A DNA stretch of 64,000 nucleotides from Candidatus Gastranaerophilales bacterium. Lineage in GTDB: Bacteria; Cyanobacteriota; Vampirovibrionia; Gastranaerophilales; Gastranaerophilaceae. Of the stretch, positions 1 to 8,161 are shown one piece after another (positions within the stretch are counted from its first letter, which is position 1; each line of letters starts with the position of its first letter). A program made the translations under genes and the position numbers. The notes under the pieces were generated by a model. That model was not told where the DNA came from. It saw nothing but the letters and a program-made list of their open reading frames with translations, and did not search any database. The stretch is from contig CALUSI010000007.1 of the NCBI GenBank assembly GCA_944323395.1, positions 1 through 64,000 of the forward strand, read 5' to 3'.

Positions 1-191
1 AGCCCATCTCTTTTTCCCTCGATTATTTTCCTCTTACTTACATGAAAACTTTTTTTCTGTATTTCATGACTTTTTAAGGGAGTTTTGTTAAGATTTTGTT
101 ACATAACATATAACATTAGTATATATCATTGTTATATTACTTATAAAGTTTTTATTCAATAAAATAATACTTTTTACAAAAAACATTATTT
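1..191. other. AT-rich non-coding edge region; possible gene start at the left edge
   Basis: No open frame is supported here. On the minus strand an ATG at positions 5-7 is preceded by a purine-rich GAGGG element, so a minus-strand gene following rnpA may begin here and run off the window. Only two codons are visible, so no product can be named. Confidence 0.25.
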
Positions 192-548
192 TTATTGTTT
201 TTTCGCCAATAAATTTCTTATCGATACATCAATTGAACGGAAATCAGCATTTACAGAGTCAGGTTTTGCTACGCATATAACAGATAAATATTTATATATA
301 TTTTCAAACTCTGAATTTTTAATAAGTAACCTAAAACTTTCTCTCATCAATCGTTTTATTCTGTTCCGAACAACAGCACGTTTATGAATTTTTTTACTAA
401 CAACAAAGGCTATTTTTGTTTGTAAATCAGGGTTTACTTTTTCTTTGCCAAAATATATACACATATTATTATCAGCAACTATATGGTTCAATTTATAAGT
501 TGCAATGAAAGCTGAATACTTTTTTAATCTATATTTCTTTTTAAGCAT
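192..548 (-). CDS. rnpA: Ribonuclease P protein component
   Basis: 118 residues, the usual length. RnpA is the basic protein subunit that binds the catalytic RNase P RNA and helps mature tRNA 5' ends. The family signature is visible around residues 50-70, where the sequence runs KKIHKRAVVRNRIKRLMRES, which contains the RNR motif. It follows rpmH on the minus strand, the near-universal order. A terminator-like hairpin separates the two. No clear Shine-Dalgarno sequence precedes the ATG; the preceding stretch is A/T only, which together with the hairpin suggests low expression relative to L34. Confidence 0.97.
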   Translation of the reverse strand: MLKKKYRLKKYSAFIATYKLNHIVADNNMCIYFGKEKVNPDLQTKIAFVVSKKIHKRAVVRNRIKRLMRESFRLLIKNSEFENIYKYLSVICVAKPDSVNADFRSIDVSIRNLLAKKQ

Positions 549-562
549 AATTTTATTTTACA

Positions 563-593
563 TTAAAAAAGGACTGAATAAACAGTCCTTTTA
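563..593 (-). terminator. Intrinsic terminator/attenuator between rpmH and rnpA
   Basis: Read on the minus strand, AAAAGGACTG pairs with CAGTCCTTTT across a 6-nt loop and is followed by six T residues before the rnpA start. It lies inside the rpmH-rnpA pair, so it probably cuts most rpmH transcripts and lets only a fraction read into rnpA. Confidence 0.75.
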
Positions 594-635
594 TATAAAT
601 AATTAAACTTATAATTTAATTTAAGAACAAAAATA

Positions 636-788
636 CTAAGCTCTTTCTTTTGCAGTAATAGCTAATTTATGACGGCCTTTTGCTCTTCTTCTGTTTAAAA
701 CTTCTCTTCCGCCTGCTGTAGCCATACGTGCTCTGAAACCGCTAACATTTTGTCTTTTTCTTTTAGTTCCTTCCAGCGTACGTCTCAT
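636..788 (-). CDS. rpmH: 50S ribosomal protein L34
   Basis: A 50-residue highly basic protein starting [20 protein letters not shown] and continuing with [20 protein letters not shown], the diagnostic L34 sequence. L34 is a small component of the large ribosomal subunit. A good AAGGAG-type ribosome binding site lies just upstream of the ATG, and a matching promoter lies about 40 bases further up. It is the first gene of the rpmH-rnpA pair. Confidence 0.98.
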   Translation of the reverse strand: MRRTLEGTKRKRQNVSGFRARMATAGGREVLNRRRAKGRHKLAITAKERA

Positions 789-825
789 TTTATTTCTCCT
801 TGAATGTGTTTTTTTTCGCTATATC

Positions 826-854
826 ATAATAAATAAGACATAAACTAAAGTCAA
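826..854 (-). promoter_or_regulatory. Promoter for rpmH
   Basis: On the minus strand TTGACT (854-849) is followed after 17 bases by TATTAT (831-826), a good sigma-70 pair at ideal spacing, about 40 bases upstream of the rpmH start. Confidence 0.6.
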
Positions 855-881
855 TCACGAAAAAGAAAAAGGTTAAATAAT

Positions 882-1685
882 ATGAACAGAATCGGTTTTA
901 TCGGCGGCGGCAAAATGGCAACTGCAATTATGAAAGGGATTATAAATTCCAATTGGTGTGACTATAAAAATATTATTGTATCAGACAAAAATGAAGATGC
1001 TCTTAAATTATTAGGTGAAACATACAAAATTAATACAACATTAAGGAATATTGACGTAATTAAAAATGCGGAGATTATATTATTTGCGGTAAAACCATTT
1101 GTATTAAAGGATGTATTAAACGAAATAAAACCATATATAACAAAAAATCATATTATTTTATCAATTGCAGCAGGTATATCAATAAATACAATTGAAGAAA
1201 TTGTCGATAATATTCCTGTAATAAGAATAATGCCAAATACACCAGCCTTGGTAAATGAGGGAATGAGTGCGATTTGCAAAGGAAAATACGCAACAGATAA
1301 ACACACAGAACTTGCAACAGAAATATTCAAAAGTGTAGGAAAAGTAGTAAAAGCTGAAGAAAAATATATAGATATAATAACTGCAATATCAGGAAGCGGA
1401 CCTGCATTCTATTATTACATAATAAATGAAATAGCAAAAGCAGGAGAAAAGCTTGGTTTAGACTATAAAACTTGTTTGAAATTATCAGCGCAAACAGCAT
1501 ATGGTTCTGCCAAAATGATAATGGAATCAGGTACTAATCCCGAACAGTTAATAATAAATGTAACAACTCCAGGTGGTTGCACAGCAGTTGGAAATGAAAT
1601 ACTAAAAGAAAACAAGATTTCTGAAATTCTTTTTGATACTATAGAAAAAACAGCACAAAAAGCATTTGAATTGGGGAAAAATTAA
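882..1685 (+). CDS. proC: Pyrroline-5-carboxylate reductase
   Basis: 267 residues, typical for ProC, which reduces 1-pyrroline-5-carboxylate to proline with NAD(P)H. The N-terminus IGFIGGGKMATAIMKG is the Rossmann dinucleotide fold, and the family signature near residues 160-240 (AISGSGPAFYYYIINE, then TTPGGCTA) is intact. An AAAAAGG ribosome binding site precedes the ATG. It is followed two bases later by purH, so the two are probably co-transcribed. Confidence 0.96.
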   Translation: MNRIGFIGGGKMATAIMKGIINSNWCDYKNIIVSDKNEDALKLLGETYKINTTLRNIDVIKNAEIILFAVKPFVLKDVLNEIKPYITKNHIILSIAAGISINTIEEIVDNIPVIRIMPNTPALVNEGMSAICKGKYATDKHTELATEIFKSVGKVVKAEEKYIDIITAISGSGPAFYYYIINEIAKAGEKLGLDYKTCLKLSAQTAYGSAKMIMESGTNPEQLIINVTTPGGCTAVGNEILKENKISEILFDTIEKTAQKAFELGKN

Positions 1686-1687
1686 TC

Positions 1688-3223
1688 ATGACAAAAAGAG
1701 CATTAATAAGTGTATATAACAAAGATAAACTTGTTGAATTTGCAGAAGAACTGACAAAGAAATATAACTATGAAATAATCGCAACAGGTTCTACATATGA
1801 TTTATTAAAAGAAAATCATATAAATGCGAAAGAGATAACTGAAATAACAGGAACAAGGCAGCTTATTAACGGTAAGGTAAAAACATTATACCCTGACGTA
1901 TTTGCAGGAATACTTGCAGATCTAAATAATCCAATAGAAAAATCAGATATTGAAAAAAAGAATATAAAACTTTTTGATATGGTAGTAGTTAATTTTTATC
2001 CGTTTGAAGAGGCAGTTACAAAACAAGTCGAAGAAACTGAACTTATAAATACAATTGATATTGGCGGTCCATCTATGTTAAGAGCTGCTGCAAAAAATAA
2101 CAAAAGAGTTCTTGCTGTTTCATCACCTGAACAATATAAAGAAGTTTTATCCGATTTAGAAGAACACAATGGCGAAAGTTCACTAAAACTAAGAAGAGAA
2201 TTTGCACTAAAAGTTTTTGAAAGAACATTAGATTTCGACACAAAAATATTACATGAACTTTCAAATAGATTTGAAGAAGATACTAACAATTATTTTTCGT
2301 TAAATATAAAAAAAGCAAAAGATTTAAGATACGGTGAAAACCCTCATCAAAATGCAAGTATATATTATACAAATAATACTGTAGATTATGAAGTTCTTAA
2401 CGGTAAAGAACTTTCTTACAATAATATATTAGATGTAAGTGCTTGCACAAACATACTAAGTGAATTTTATGATGTATGTGCTTGTGTAATAATAAAACAC
2501 AACACCCCTTGTGGAGCTGCATTGGGTAAAGATATATCTGAAGCCTGGGCAAAAGCATTGGATTGTGATCCTTTGAGCGCTTTTGGAGGTATTGTAGGAT
2601 TCACACAAGTAGTAAATGAAGATCTTGCTAAACAACTTACAGCTATGTTTTTAGAAGTTGTTATTGCGCCTGATTTCACATTAAAAGCGTTAGAGCTTCT
2701 TAAAACAAAGAAAAACTTGAGAGTAATAAAATTAAATACATCTTTAATAGAATATAAAAATCATTTAAATCAGGAAATAAGAGTAACTCCATTCGGAACT
2801 TTAATTCAAGATTCAGATAAAGGAGAACTGGATAAAGACAATTTCAAAGTTGTAACAAAAGCAAAACCAACAGCAGAAATGGTAGAAGATATGATTTTTG
2901 CGTGGAAAATAGTTAAACACGCAAAATCAAATGCAATTGTAATAGCAAAAGATTTTAAAGCAATCGGAATCGGTCAAGGACAAACAAGCAGAGTAGATGC
3001 ATTTGAAATAGCATTAAATAAAGCTTGTGACGGATCAAAAGATGCAGTTGCCGCTTCTGATGGTTTCTTCCCTGCTATAGATAATATACATGTAGCAGCA
3101 CAAGGCAGAATTGCAGCAATTATCCAACCCGGTGGAAGTATAAAAGATGAAGATGTAATAAAAACAGCAGATAAATATAATATTGCTATGATAACTACAG
3201 GAATAAGGCATTTTAAACACTAA
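1688..3223 (+). CDS. purH: Bifunctional AICAR transformylase/IMP cyclohydrolase
   Basis: 511 residues, full length for PurH, which catalyses the last two steps of de novo IMP synthesis. The N-terminal MGS-like IMP cyclohydrolase domain starts with RALISVYNKDKLVEFA and contains GTRQLINGKVKTLYP. The C-terminal transformylase domain has LRYGENPHQNA, the lysine-histidine motif IIKHNTPCGAA and the ending AAIIQPGGSIKDEDVI. It is tightly coupled to proC upstream and the MFS gene downstream (one base between stop and next ATG). Confidence 0.97.
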   Translation: MTKRALISVYNKDKLVEFAEELTKKYNYEIIATGSTYDLLKENHINAKEITEITGTRQLINGKVKTLYPDVFAGILADLNNPIEKSDIEKKNIKLFDMVVVNFYPFEEAVTKQVEETELINTIDIGGPSMLRAAAKNNKRVLAVSSPEQYKEVLSDLEEHNGESSLKLRREFALKVFERTLDFDTKILHELSNRFEEDTNNYFSLNIKKAKDLRYGENPHQNASIYYTNNTVDYEVLNGKELSYNNILDVSACTNILSEFYDVCACVIIKHNTPCGAALGKDISEAWAKALDCDPLSAFGGIVGFTQVVNEDLAKQLTAMFLEVVIAPDFTLKALELLKTKKNLRVIKLNTSLIEYKNHLNQEIRVTPFGTLIQDSDKGELDKDNFKVVTKAKPTAEMVEDMIFAWKIVKHAKSNAIVIAKDFKAIGIGQGQTSRVDAFEIALNKACDGSKDAVAASDGFFPAIDNIHVAAQGRIAAIIQPGGSIKDEDVIKTADKYNIAMITTGIRHFKH

Positions 3224-3224
3224 C

Positions 3225-4382
3225 ATGGAAGACAATAAAGACAAAAAAGTAATAAATACACTATCTTTAGGACATTTTATAACAGATACATACTCAGGAT
3301 TTTTAAATCCGATAATGCCGTTTATTGCTGCGAAAATAGGTATAACAATGGCTGTTGCTACTGTACTTATATCTATATCTAATTTAACATCATCATTATC
3401 TCAGCCATTTTTTGGCTATATAGCAGATAAATGGCAAAGACGCTTCTTCATTTTTTGGGGAATGCTTATGGCATCAATATTTTTGTCTTTTTTAGGATTG
3501 GCAAATAATATTTATGCACTTGTTATATGTCTTTTGTTAGGACATATGGGGGTTGCTTTCTTTCACCCGCAAGCAACAAGCATTGTTTTTAACTATTCAA
3601 AACAATCTGAAAACAGTAAGGATATGAGTATATTTATCGCAATGGGGACTTTTGGTTTTTCACTCGGACCGGCAATATCTTCAGGTATTACTGAAATATG
3701 GGGTTTAGAAAAACTTCCTTTTGCTTGTTTTGTAGGTATCATAATGGCATATATAACATTAAAAACAGTACCGAGATTAAACACCTTACACATAGAGAAA
3801 CCAAAAGTTTCAATTATTACGGCTATAAAAGAAATATTTAAAAATAAACCCGTTTCCATTTTAGTCGGAGCATCAATAGTAAAAGCATTTGTAGTATCTT
3901 CTTTTCCTATTATTTTACCTTTCTATTGGAAGTCAATGGGATATAATGTTTCAAAAATAGGCATAATTCTTTTATTATTTATGTTGTCTGGTGCGCTTGG
4001 AGTTGTAACAAGTCCATTACTTGAAAAAAGAGTAGGTATAAAAAATGTATTTTATATTTCATTAATTACAGTAGCACCTCTCGGTATTATTTTCTACTTA
4101 AATAACGGAATGGGAATAATAGGATTACTATCCTTTATTTTTATTGCATATTTTAGTTTGCTTGCATCTCCCGTAAACATGGCATTGGCTCAAAAGTTAA
4201 TGCCTAAATTTAAGAGTATGATTTCTGGTTTTATAGGTGGTTTTAGCTGGGGTGTTATTGGAATTTTACTACCTTTGATAAGCTTACTTGCTGAAAGATT
4301 CGGATTTATGAATATATTGTTAATTATGACTTTTGTGCCTTTTGCTTTTTCTTATTTCATTAAATTTATTCCACAAAAATAA
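3225..4382 (+). CDS. MFS transporter, fosmidomycin-resistance (Fsr)-like family
   Basis: 385 residues with about twelve hydrophobic helices, a major facilitator permease of the inner membrane. The sequence LGHFITDTYSGFLNPIMPFI near the N-terminus and GVAFFHPQATSIV near residue 105 resemble the fosmidomycin-resistance subgroup. The substrate cannot be read from sequence; family members include drug exporters. It begins one base after the purH stop with no independent ribosome binding site, so it is probably translationally coupled to purH. Its stop faces the MazG-like gene. Confidence 0.82.
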   Translation: MEDNKDKKVINTLSLGHFITDTYSGFLNPIMPFIAAKIGITMAVATVLISISNLTSSLSQPFFGYIADKWQRRFFIFWGMLMASIFLSFLGLANNIYALVICLLLGHMGVAFFHPQATSIVFNYSKQSENSKDMSIFIAMGTFGFSLGPAISSGITEIWGLEKLPFACFVGIIMAYITLKTVPRLNTLHIEKPKVSIITAIKEIFKNKPVSILVGASIVKAFVVSSFPIILPFYWKSMGYNVSKIGIILLLFMLSGALGVVTSPLLEKRVGIKNVFYISLITVAPLGIIFYLNNGMGIIGLLSFIFIAYFSLLASPVNMALAQKLMPKFKSMISGFIGGFSWGVIGILLPLISLLAERFGFMNILLIMTFVPFAFSYFIKFIPQK

Positions 4383-4396
4383 ACTCTTGCGATAAA

Positions 4397-4990
4397 TTAA
4401 TTTTCCAAAGCAAATCTTTTCGCTTGAACACTATATAATTTATATTTAGCTGCATTCCAAAGGGCTCTTCTTTCTTCATTTGTGCAATCAGCCAAATTAT
4501 CTGGTTGAGATTTACTTGTCAAGCAAAATCTTTCCATTAAATTAATTCTATTAAAGAATTTTCTGTTAGTAGCCTTAAATGCTTCTTGAGGGTCAATTCC
4601 ACTATCTTTTGCAATACTGGCTGCTGTATAGAAAATATCACCCATTTCTTCTTCCATATGTTCCTTATTTGCTTGAGATTTATCTTGATTATATTCATCT
4701 CTTGCTATTACAAACTCTTCAAGTTCTTCAAATAGACATGTTATCCAAGCCTCTGGTTCTTTCGTAAAATTAATTTTTCTGGTTACATCATCAATTCTTG
4801 TGAAACTATCAAAAACGTCAGATGAATTTGGATTAATTCCCTTCATAAGTTTCAATGGTTGAACCATCGCTTCTTTATTGGTTTCAAATGGCTTTAATAA
4901 AGCACCTATAGGTTGTCTGTATCCATTATTTTTTTTATCTGCTTTCATTGAAACAGATGAAGACATATATGTATTAAAAGCTATTTTCAT
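4397..4990 (-). CDS. MazG-like nucleoside triphosphate pyrophosphohydrolase
   Basis: 197 residues. The central part has the all-alpha NTP pyrophosphatase pattern: EELEEF (about residue 90), then EEEMGDIFYTAASIAKDSG and KATNRKFFNRIN, with the acidic residues that bind Mg2+. Such enzymes hydrolyse NTPs or dNTPs to monophosphates. The ATG at 4990 was chosen because a strong GGAGAAA site lies just upstream and because the open frame beyond it only mirrors the neighbouring Pro/Glu-rich gene. The first ~80 residues are unusual for the family and start MKIAFNTYMSSSVSMKADKK, a low-complexity lead resembling other small proteins in the window. The C-terminal ~35 residues are also extra. Confidence 0.78.
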   Translation of the reverse strand: MKIAFNTYMSSSVSMKADKKNNGYRQPIGALLKPFETNKEAMVQPLKLMKGINPNSSDVFDSFTRIDDVTRKINFTKEPEAWITCLFEELEEFVIARDEYNQDKSQANKEHMEEEMGDIFYTAASIAKDSGIDPQEAFKATNRKFFNRINLMERFCLTSKSQPDNLADCTNEERRALWNAAKYKLYSVQAKRFALEN

Positions 4991-5036
4991 TTTTTCTCCT
5001 TTACCTGTTTCAAATCCAATAAAAATTTTTTTTGCT

Positions 5037-5069
5037 AGAAAAAGAAGACCCTTCGGGGGTCTTCTTTTA
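5037..5069 (-). terminator. Intrinsic terminator after the collagen-like gene
   Basis: A 12-bp perfect stem (AAAAGAAGACCC with GGGTCTTCTTTT) with a short loop, followed on the minus strand by a T-rich run. It lies a few bases after the stop codon of the collagen-like gene and insulates the MazG-like gene. Confidence 0.85.
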
Positions 5070-5072
5070 ACT

Positions 5073-6566
5073 TTATAATTCTGGTTCTTCTTCCGGAACA
5101 TATTCTTCTTCAGGTGGATTATCATCGCAAGTTGGCTCTGGTTTAATCTCTGGTTCTTCTTCCGGAACATATTCTTCTTCAGGTGGATTATCATCGCAAG
5201 TTGGCTCTGGTTTAATCTCTGGTTTTTCTTCCGGTTTCGTTTCTGGTTCAGGTTCTGGTTCAGGCTTTGGTTCAGGTTCTGGTTCAGGCATTGGTTCAGG
5301 TTCTGAAGTTTCAATCGGAACATCATCTGAACCACCTGGCTTGACTGGGTCAATATCTTCGCCAGGATCAATAGGAGGAAGAGTTGGTGGGGTCGGACCT
5401 GTCGGACCTGTTGGCCCTGTTGGCCCTGTTGGCCCTGTTGGACCTGTCGGACCTGTTGGCCCTGTTGGCCCTGTTGGCCCTGTTGGCCCTGTTGGACCTG
5501 TTGGCCCTGTCGGACCTGTTGGCCCTGTTGGCCCTGTCGGACCTGTTGGCCCTGTCGGACCTGTTGGCCCTGTTGGCCCTGTCGGACCTGTCGGCCCTGT
5601 TGGACCTGTTGGACCTGTCGGACCTGTTGGACCTGTTGGCCCTGTTGGACCTGTTGGACCTGTCGGACCTGTCGGTTCTGTTGGGTGAACAGGCTTTGTT
5701 GGACGAACAGGAATAGTGGGACGAGTCGCTTCCGGTTTTACAGGTTCAGGTTCATCTGTGCAAGGACAAGGTTTTTCATATTCGAAATCTGGCAGAATAA
5801 TTTTATCACCTGTGTAAAGAACCGCATTATGTCGTCCTTTTCCACCAACTTCTTTACGCCATCCCCCATCTTCTGTACCATATATACTCTCATTAGCATT
5901 CATCACAGCTTCTTCTAATGCATAATATTCTTCACTATACATTTCAATACCCATAGCTTCTAAATCATAGCTATTTTGTATAATTCTTGATAAACAATTA
6001 TTATCATCATTATCGCTACTCCAAGGTTCGACGGTAACATATTTATTACCATCTTTATCTGTTTTTATTCTATCATCGTCTTTTAAGACAGAACTAATAG
6101 TTTCTCGTGGAATATCTTGACAAGAACAGTCTTCAGGACAACAGTCATCTTCGCAACATAAAGAATCGTCATTTAATGCATCTTCAACACTTTCTATAAA
6201 TTCTTTTATATCAAATTCATTTATTGTATTACCTTCGGAGTCAAATTTGTCTTTGTCATTTCCTAAGCTAGCCAAATAAGTTAGCTCTTTTTCAGACATT
6301 CCATCTTCATCATCTAAAGAACTCACAGCATCATATATAAGTCCTAACTGTTCTTCGGTTAATGCTTTTTCTTTTGTACCTTGTGCTTTCAATGCATTAA
6401 TAAAGCCATCTCTTGTCAACAGTTCATCATCTATTTTATATTCACCATCTTGTAGTTCAAAAACAATTTTATCCTCTACATTTGCAGACTCTCCATTTGC
6501 TTTTTTAAAATCACCCAAATTCTGATTTTTGAAGAGTTCTGCCAATTTATCTACATTAAAGTCCAT
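5073..6566 (-). CDS. Collagen-like repeat protein with LysM-like segment
   Basis: 497 residues, not assignable to a named family. The N-terminal 130 residues are acidic. Residues 137-149 are cysteine-rich ([13 protein letters not shown]). Residues 190-261 look like a LysM-type fold with an insertion, starting [12 protein letters not shown] and ending [13 protein letters not shown] Pro-rich hinge leads into 31 uninterrupted Gly-Pro-Thr triplets (300-392), then a Pro/Glu tail ending in two 23-residue repeats. GPT triplets form collagen-type triple helices in bacterial surface and spore-coat proteins. No signal peptide is visible, so export is unproven. A GGAGT ribosome binding site supports the start. 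It is divergent from another LysM-like protein. Confidence 0.8.
   Translation of the reverse strand: MDFNVDKLAELFKNQNLGDFKKANGESANVEDKIVFELQDGEYKIDDELLTRDGFINALKAQGTKEKALTEEQLGLIYDAVSSLDDEDGMSEKELTYLASLGNDKDKFDSEGNTINEFDIKEFIESVEDALNDDSLCCEDDCCPEDCSCQDIPRETISSVLKDDDRIKTDKDGNKYVTVEPWSSDNDDNNCLSRIIQNSYDLEAMGIEMYSEEYYALEEAVMNANESIYGTEDGGWRKEVGGKGRHNAVLYTGDKIILPDFEYEKPCPCTDEPEPVKPEATRPTIPVRPTKPVHPTEPTGPTGPTGPTGPTGPTGPTGPTGPTGPTGPTGPTGPTGPTGPTGPTGPTGPTGPTGPTGPTGPTGPTGPTGPTGPTGPTGPTGPTGPTGPTGPTPPTLPPIDPGEDIDPVKPGGSDDVPIETSEPEPMPEPEPEPKPEPEPEPETKPEEKPEIKPEPTCDDNPPEEEYVPEEEPEIKPEPTCDDNPPEEEYVPEEEPEL
5081..5218 (-). repeat. Two tandem 69-bp repeats (23 residues each)
   Basis: The stretch 5081-5149 is repeated almost exactly at 5150-5218. 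Each copy encodes [20 protein letters not shown] plus PEE, at the very C-terminus of the collagen-like protein. Each copy carries a single cysteine, which could allow disulfide cross-linking. Confidence 0.9.
5391..5669 (-). repeat. 9-bp minisatellite encoding 31 Gly-Pro-Thr triplets
   Basis: The 279-bp tract is a near-perfect 9-bp tandem repeat, written on the plus strand as variants of GGCCCTGTT and GGACCTGTC. Because the unit is a multiple of three, gain or loss of copies keeps the frame. Silent codon differences mark individual units and suggest past copy-number change. Confidence 0.95.
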
Positions 6567-6726
6567 TTACAACACTCCTATAAATTACTACACTAGTCTA
6601 AATTTCGACAAAAATTTTAAAAACTTTAGTTTTTTACGTATTTGTGAAGGAATATTAATCAATGAATACTTTTTTATCAATTAATGTTTTTTAGCATACT
6701 TAAGCAAAACGGTGAAAGGAAAAAAC

Positions 6727-7566
6727 ATGAATATTAACTCAATATCTTTCAAGGGAAACTATCGTAATACTAACAATAAATATTCAGGAAACACTTCACG
6801 AAGACATAATGACACAAGATACAGAGACGAATTTCAACACTCAAATATAATTAGTCCAAGATACCCAAACACAAAAGATAAAAGTAGTAAAAAATTTTTA
6901 GCAATACCTTTTGCAACCGCAACTTTGGGTACAACTGTAGCTTTAATGTTAACGTTTTCAAATCCATCGCCTGCAGAGCCTGCTAAAAACATACAATTCA
7001 ACCCAAATGAAACAAGCATAACAGAAATTGCGGAAGAAAATAACTGTGATCTTGATTTTCTGCTTGATTTCAATAATATTAATCCTAATACTGACTTAAG
7101 TTCTATCTCTGAAGTATTAGTTCCTTCCTCTTTTGATTATTTACAAACAGAAATTGATAAAATAGAGGAATTACTTAAAAATGAAAAATTAAAAGAAGCA
7201 GAAAAAGATGAATTGAAAAATACTCTGTACGCTATAAAATCCAAGCAAAATGAACAAAATGATGTTGCACAAGTATACACAGACGGAGAATTTGTTTATT
7301 TTTCTATCGATATAAAAGACGATGACGAAAATGAAAAATATAAATATGGTATTAATGTAGAAACATTAAAAAAGCTATTCGATATCAAAGACGGAGCCAT
7401 TAGAGAAAACAATGAACTTGAAGTTAGGTGGGAATCATATGGAAATGGCGAAGGCAGTTATAAGGATTACACTTACAACTGGTTTCATAATGGAGACATA
7501 ATAAAAGTACCTGTTTCTGCAATACAAACAAAAGATATTAATCTTTCAAATTATTTGGAAGATTAA
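6727..7566 (+). CDS. Single-TM protein with LysM-like segment, unknown function
   Basis: 279 residues. The ATG at 6727 was chosen because GAAAGGA lies 6 bases upstream; the upstream GTG would overlap that site. It begins MNINSISFKGN, a short motif shared with other small proteins here. A basic, Asn-rich N-terminal stretch precedes one transmembrane helix (about residues 57-77, ending LMLTF). Next is a LysM-like segment (SITEIAEENNCDLDFLLDFN to VLVPSSF), then a charged coiled coil (about 140-170) and a C-terminal domain I do not recognise. It is divergent from the collagen-like gene and overlaps tsaC by 29 bases tail to tail. Confidence 0.7.
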   Translation: MNINSISFKGNYRNTNNKYSGNTSRRHNDTRYRDEFQHSNIISPRYPNTKDKSSKKFLAIPFATATLGTTVALMLTFSNPSPAEPAKNIQFNPNETSITEIAEENNCDLDFLLDFNNINPNTDLSSISEVLVPSSFDYLQTEIDKIEELLKNEKLKEAEKDELKNTLYAIKSKQNEQNDVAQVYTDGEFVYFSIDIKDDDENEKYKYGINVETLKKLFDIKDGAIRENNELEVRWESYGNGEGSYKDYTYNWFHNGDIIKVPVSAIQTKDINLSNYLED

Positions 7567-8161
7567 TACTACCCTGTCGCAATACTTTTATATTTTCATT
7601 TTCAACAAGAATAACCGTTGACTCTTTACCAGCACAACCGTATCCATAATCTTCAAAAACAATATCAACTAAATTACCTATAGATTCTTTTGCCATTTCA
7701 TATGTTTTTGAAGAAGGATGATTAGATAGATTTGCACTTGTAGTTGCCAAAACATGACCATCGACAACTGAACAAAGCTTTTTAAAAAATTCATTATTCG
7801 GAACTCTAATACCAACAGTATTTTTACCGGAAGTAATAAAATCCGGAGTATTTTCTGATTTTTCCATAACAATCGTAAGTGCACCGGGGAAATATTCTTC
7901 CATTAAATCTTCAGCTGTTTTTGATATTAATTTCACATATGGGAAAAGATTTTCTGTATTATTTGACATTAAAATCAATGGTTTTGATCTATCTCTTCCT
8001 TTTATTTCATAAATTTTGTCGACACCTTTTTTTGAATCAGGCAAGCATCCTAACCCCCAAACAGTATCAGTAACAAATGCAATAACTCCACCTTCCTTCA
8101 GCAGAATATTAAGTTCATCAACGAATGAACTTGTGTCTAATATAGTTTCTAATTCTTTCAA
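7538..8161 (-). CDS. tsaC: Threonylcarbamoyl-AMP synthase (YrdC/Sua5 family)
   Basis: 207 residues, single YrdC domain without the extra Sua5 domain. The enzyme makes threonylcarbamoyl-AMP from threonine, bicarbonate and ATP, the first step of t6A37 tRNA modification. Visible motifs are GGVIAFVTDTVWGLGC, the KGRDRSKPLILM loop, PGALTIV, VGIRVPN and TTSANLSNHPSS. Its start lies inside the end of murJ (44-base overlap), so it is the last gene of a spoIID-murJ-tsaC operon. Its 3' end overlaps the opposing LysM-like gene. Confidence 0.93.
   Translation of the reverse strand: MKELETILDTSSFVDELNILLKEGGVIAFVTDTVWGLGCLPDSKKGVDKIYEIKGRDRSKPLILMSNNTENLFPYVKLISKTAEDLMEEYFPGALTIVMEKSENTPDFITSGKNTVGIRVPNNEFFKKLCSVVDGHVLATTSANLSNHPSSKTYEMAKESIGNLVDIVFEDYGYGCAGKESTVILVENENIKVLRQGSINLPNNLKD

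Noticed and set aside
4991-5371. Upstream extension of the MazG-like reading frame, rich in Asn-Gln-Leu
   Set aside because: It is the out-of-frame reading of the Pro/Glu repeat region of the collagen-like gene; a strong ribosome binding site supports the start at 4990.
5391-5669. Possible CRISPR or satellite array
   Set aside because: There are no spacers; the unit is 9 bp and encodes GPT triplets in frame.
5341-5688. Plus-strand frames of Gly-Pro-Val and Leu-Ala-Leu repeats
   Set aside because: They are antisense readings of the 9-bp minisatellite with no start signals.
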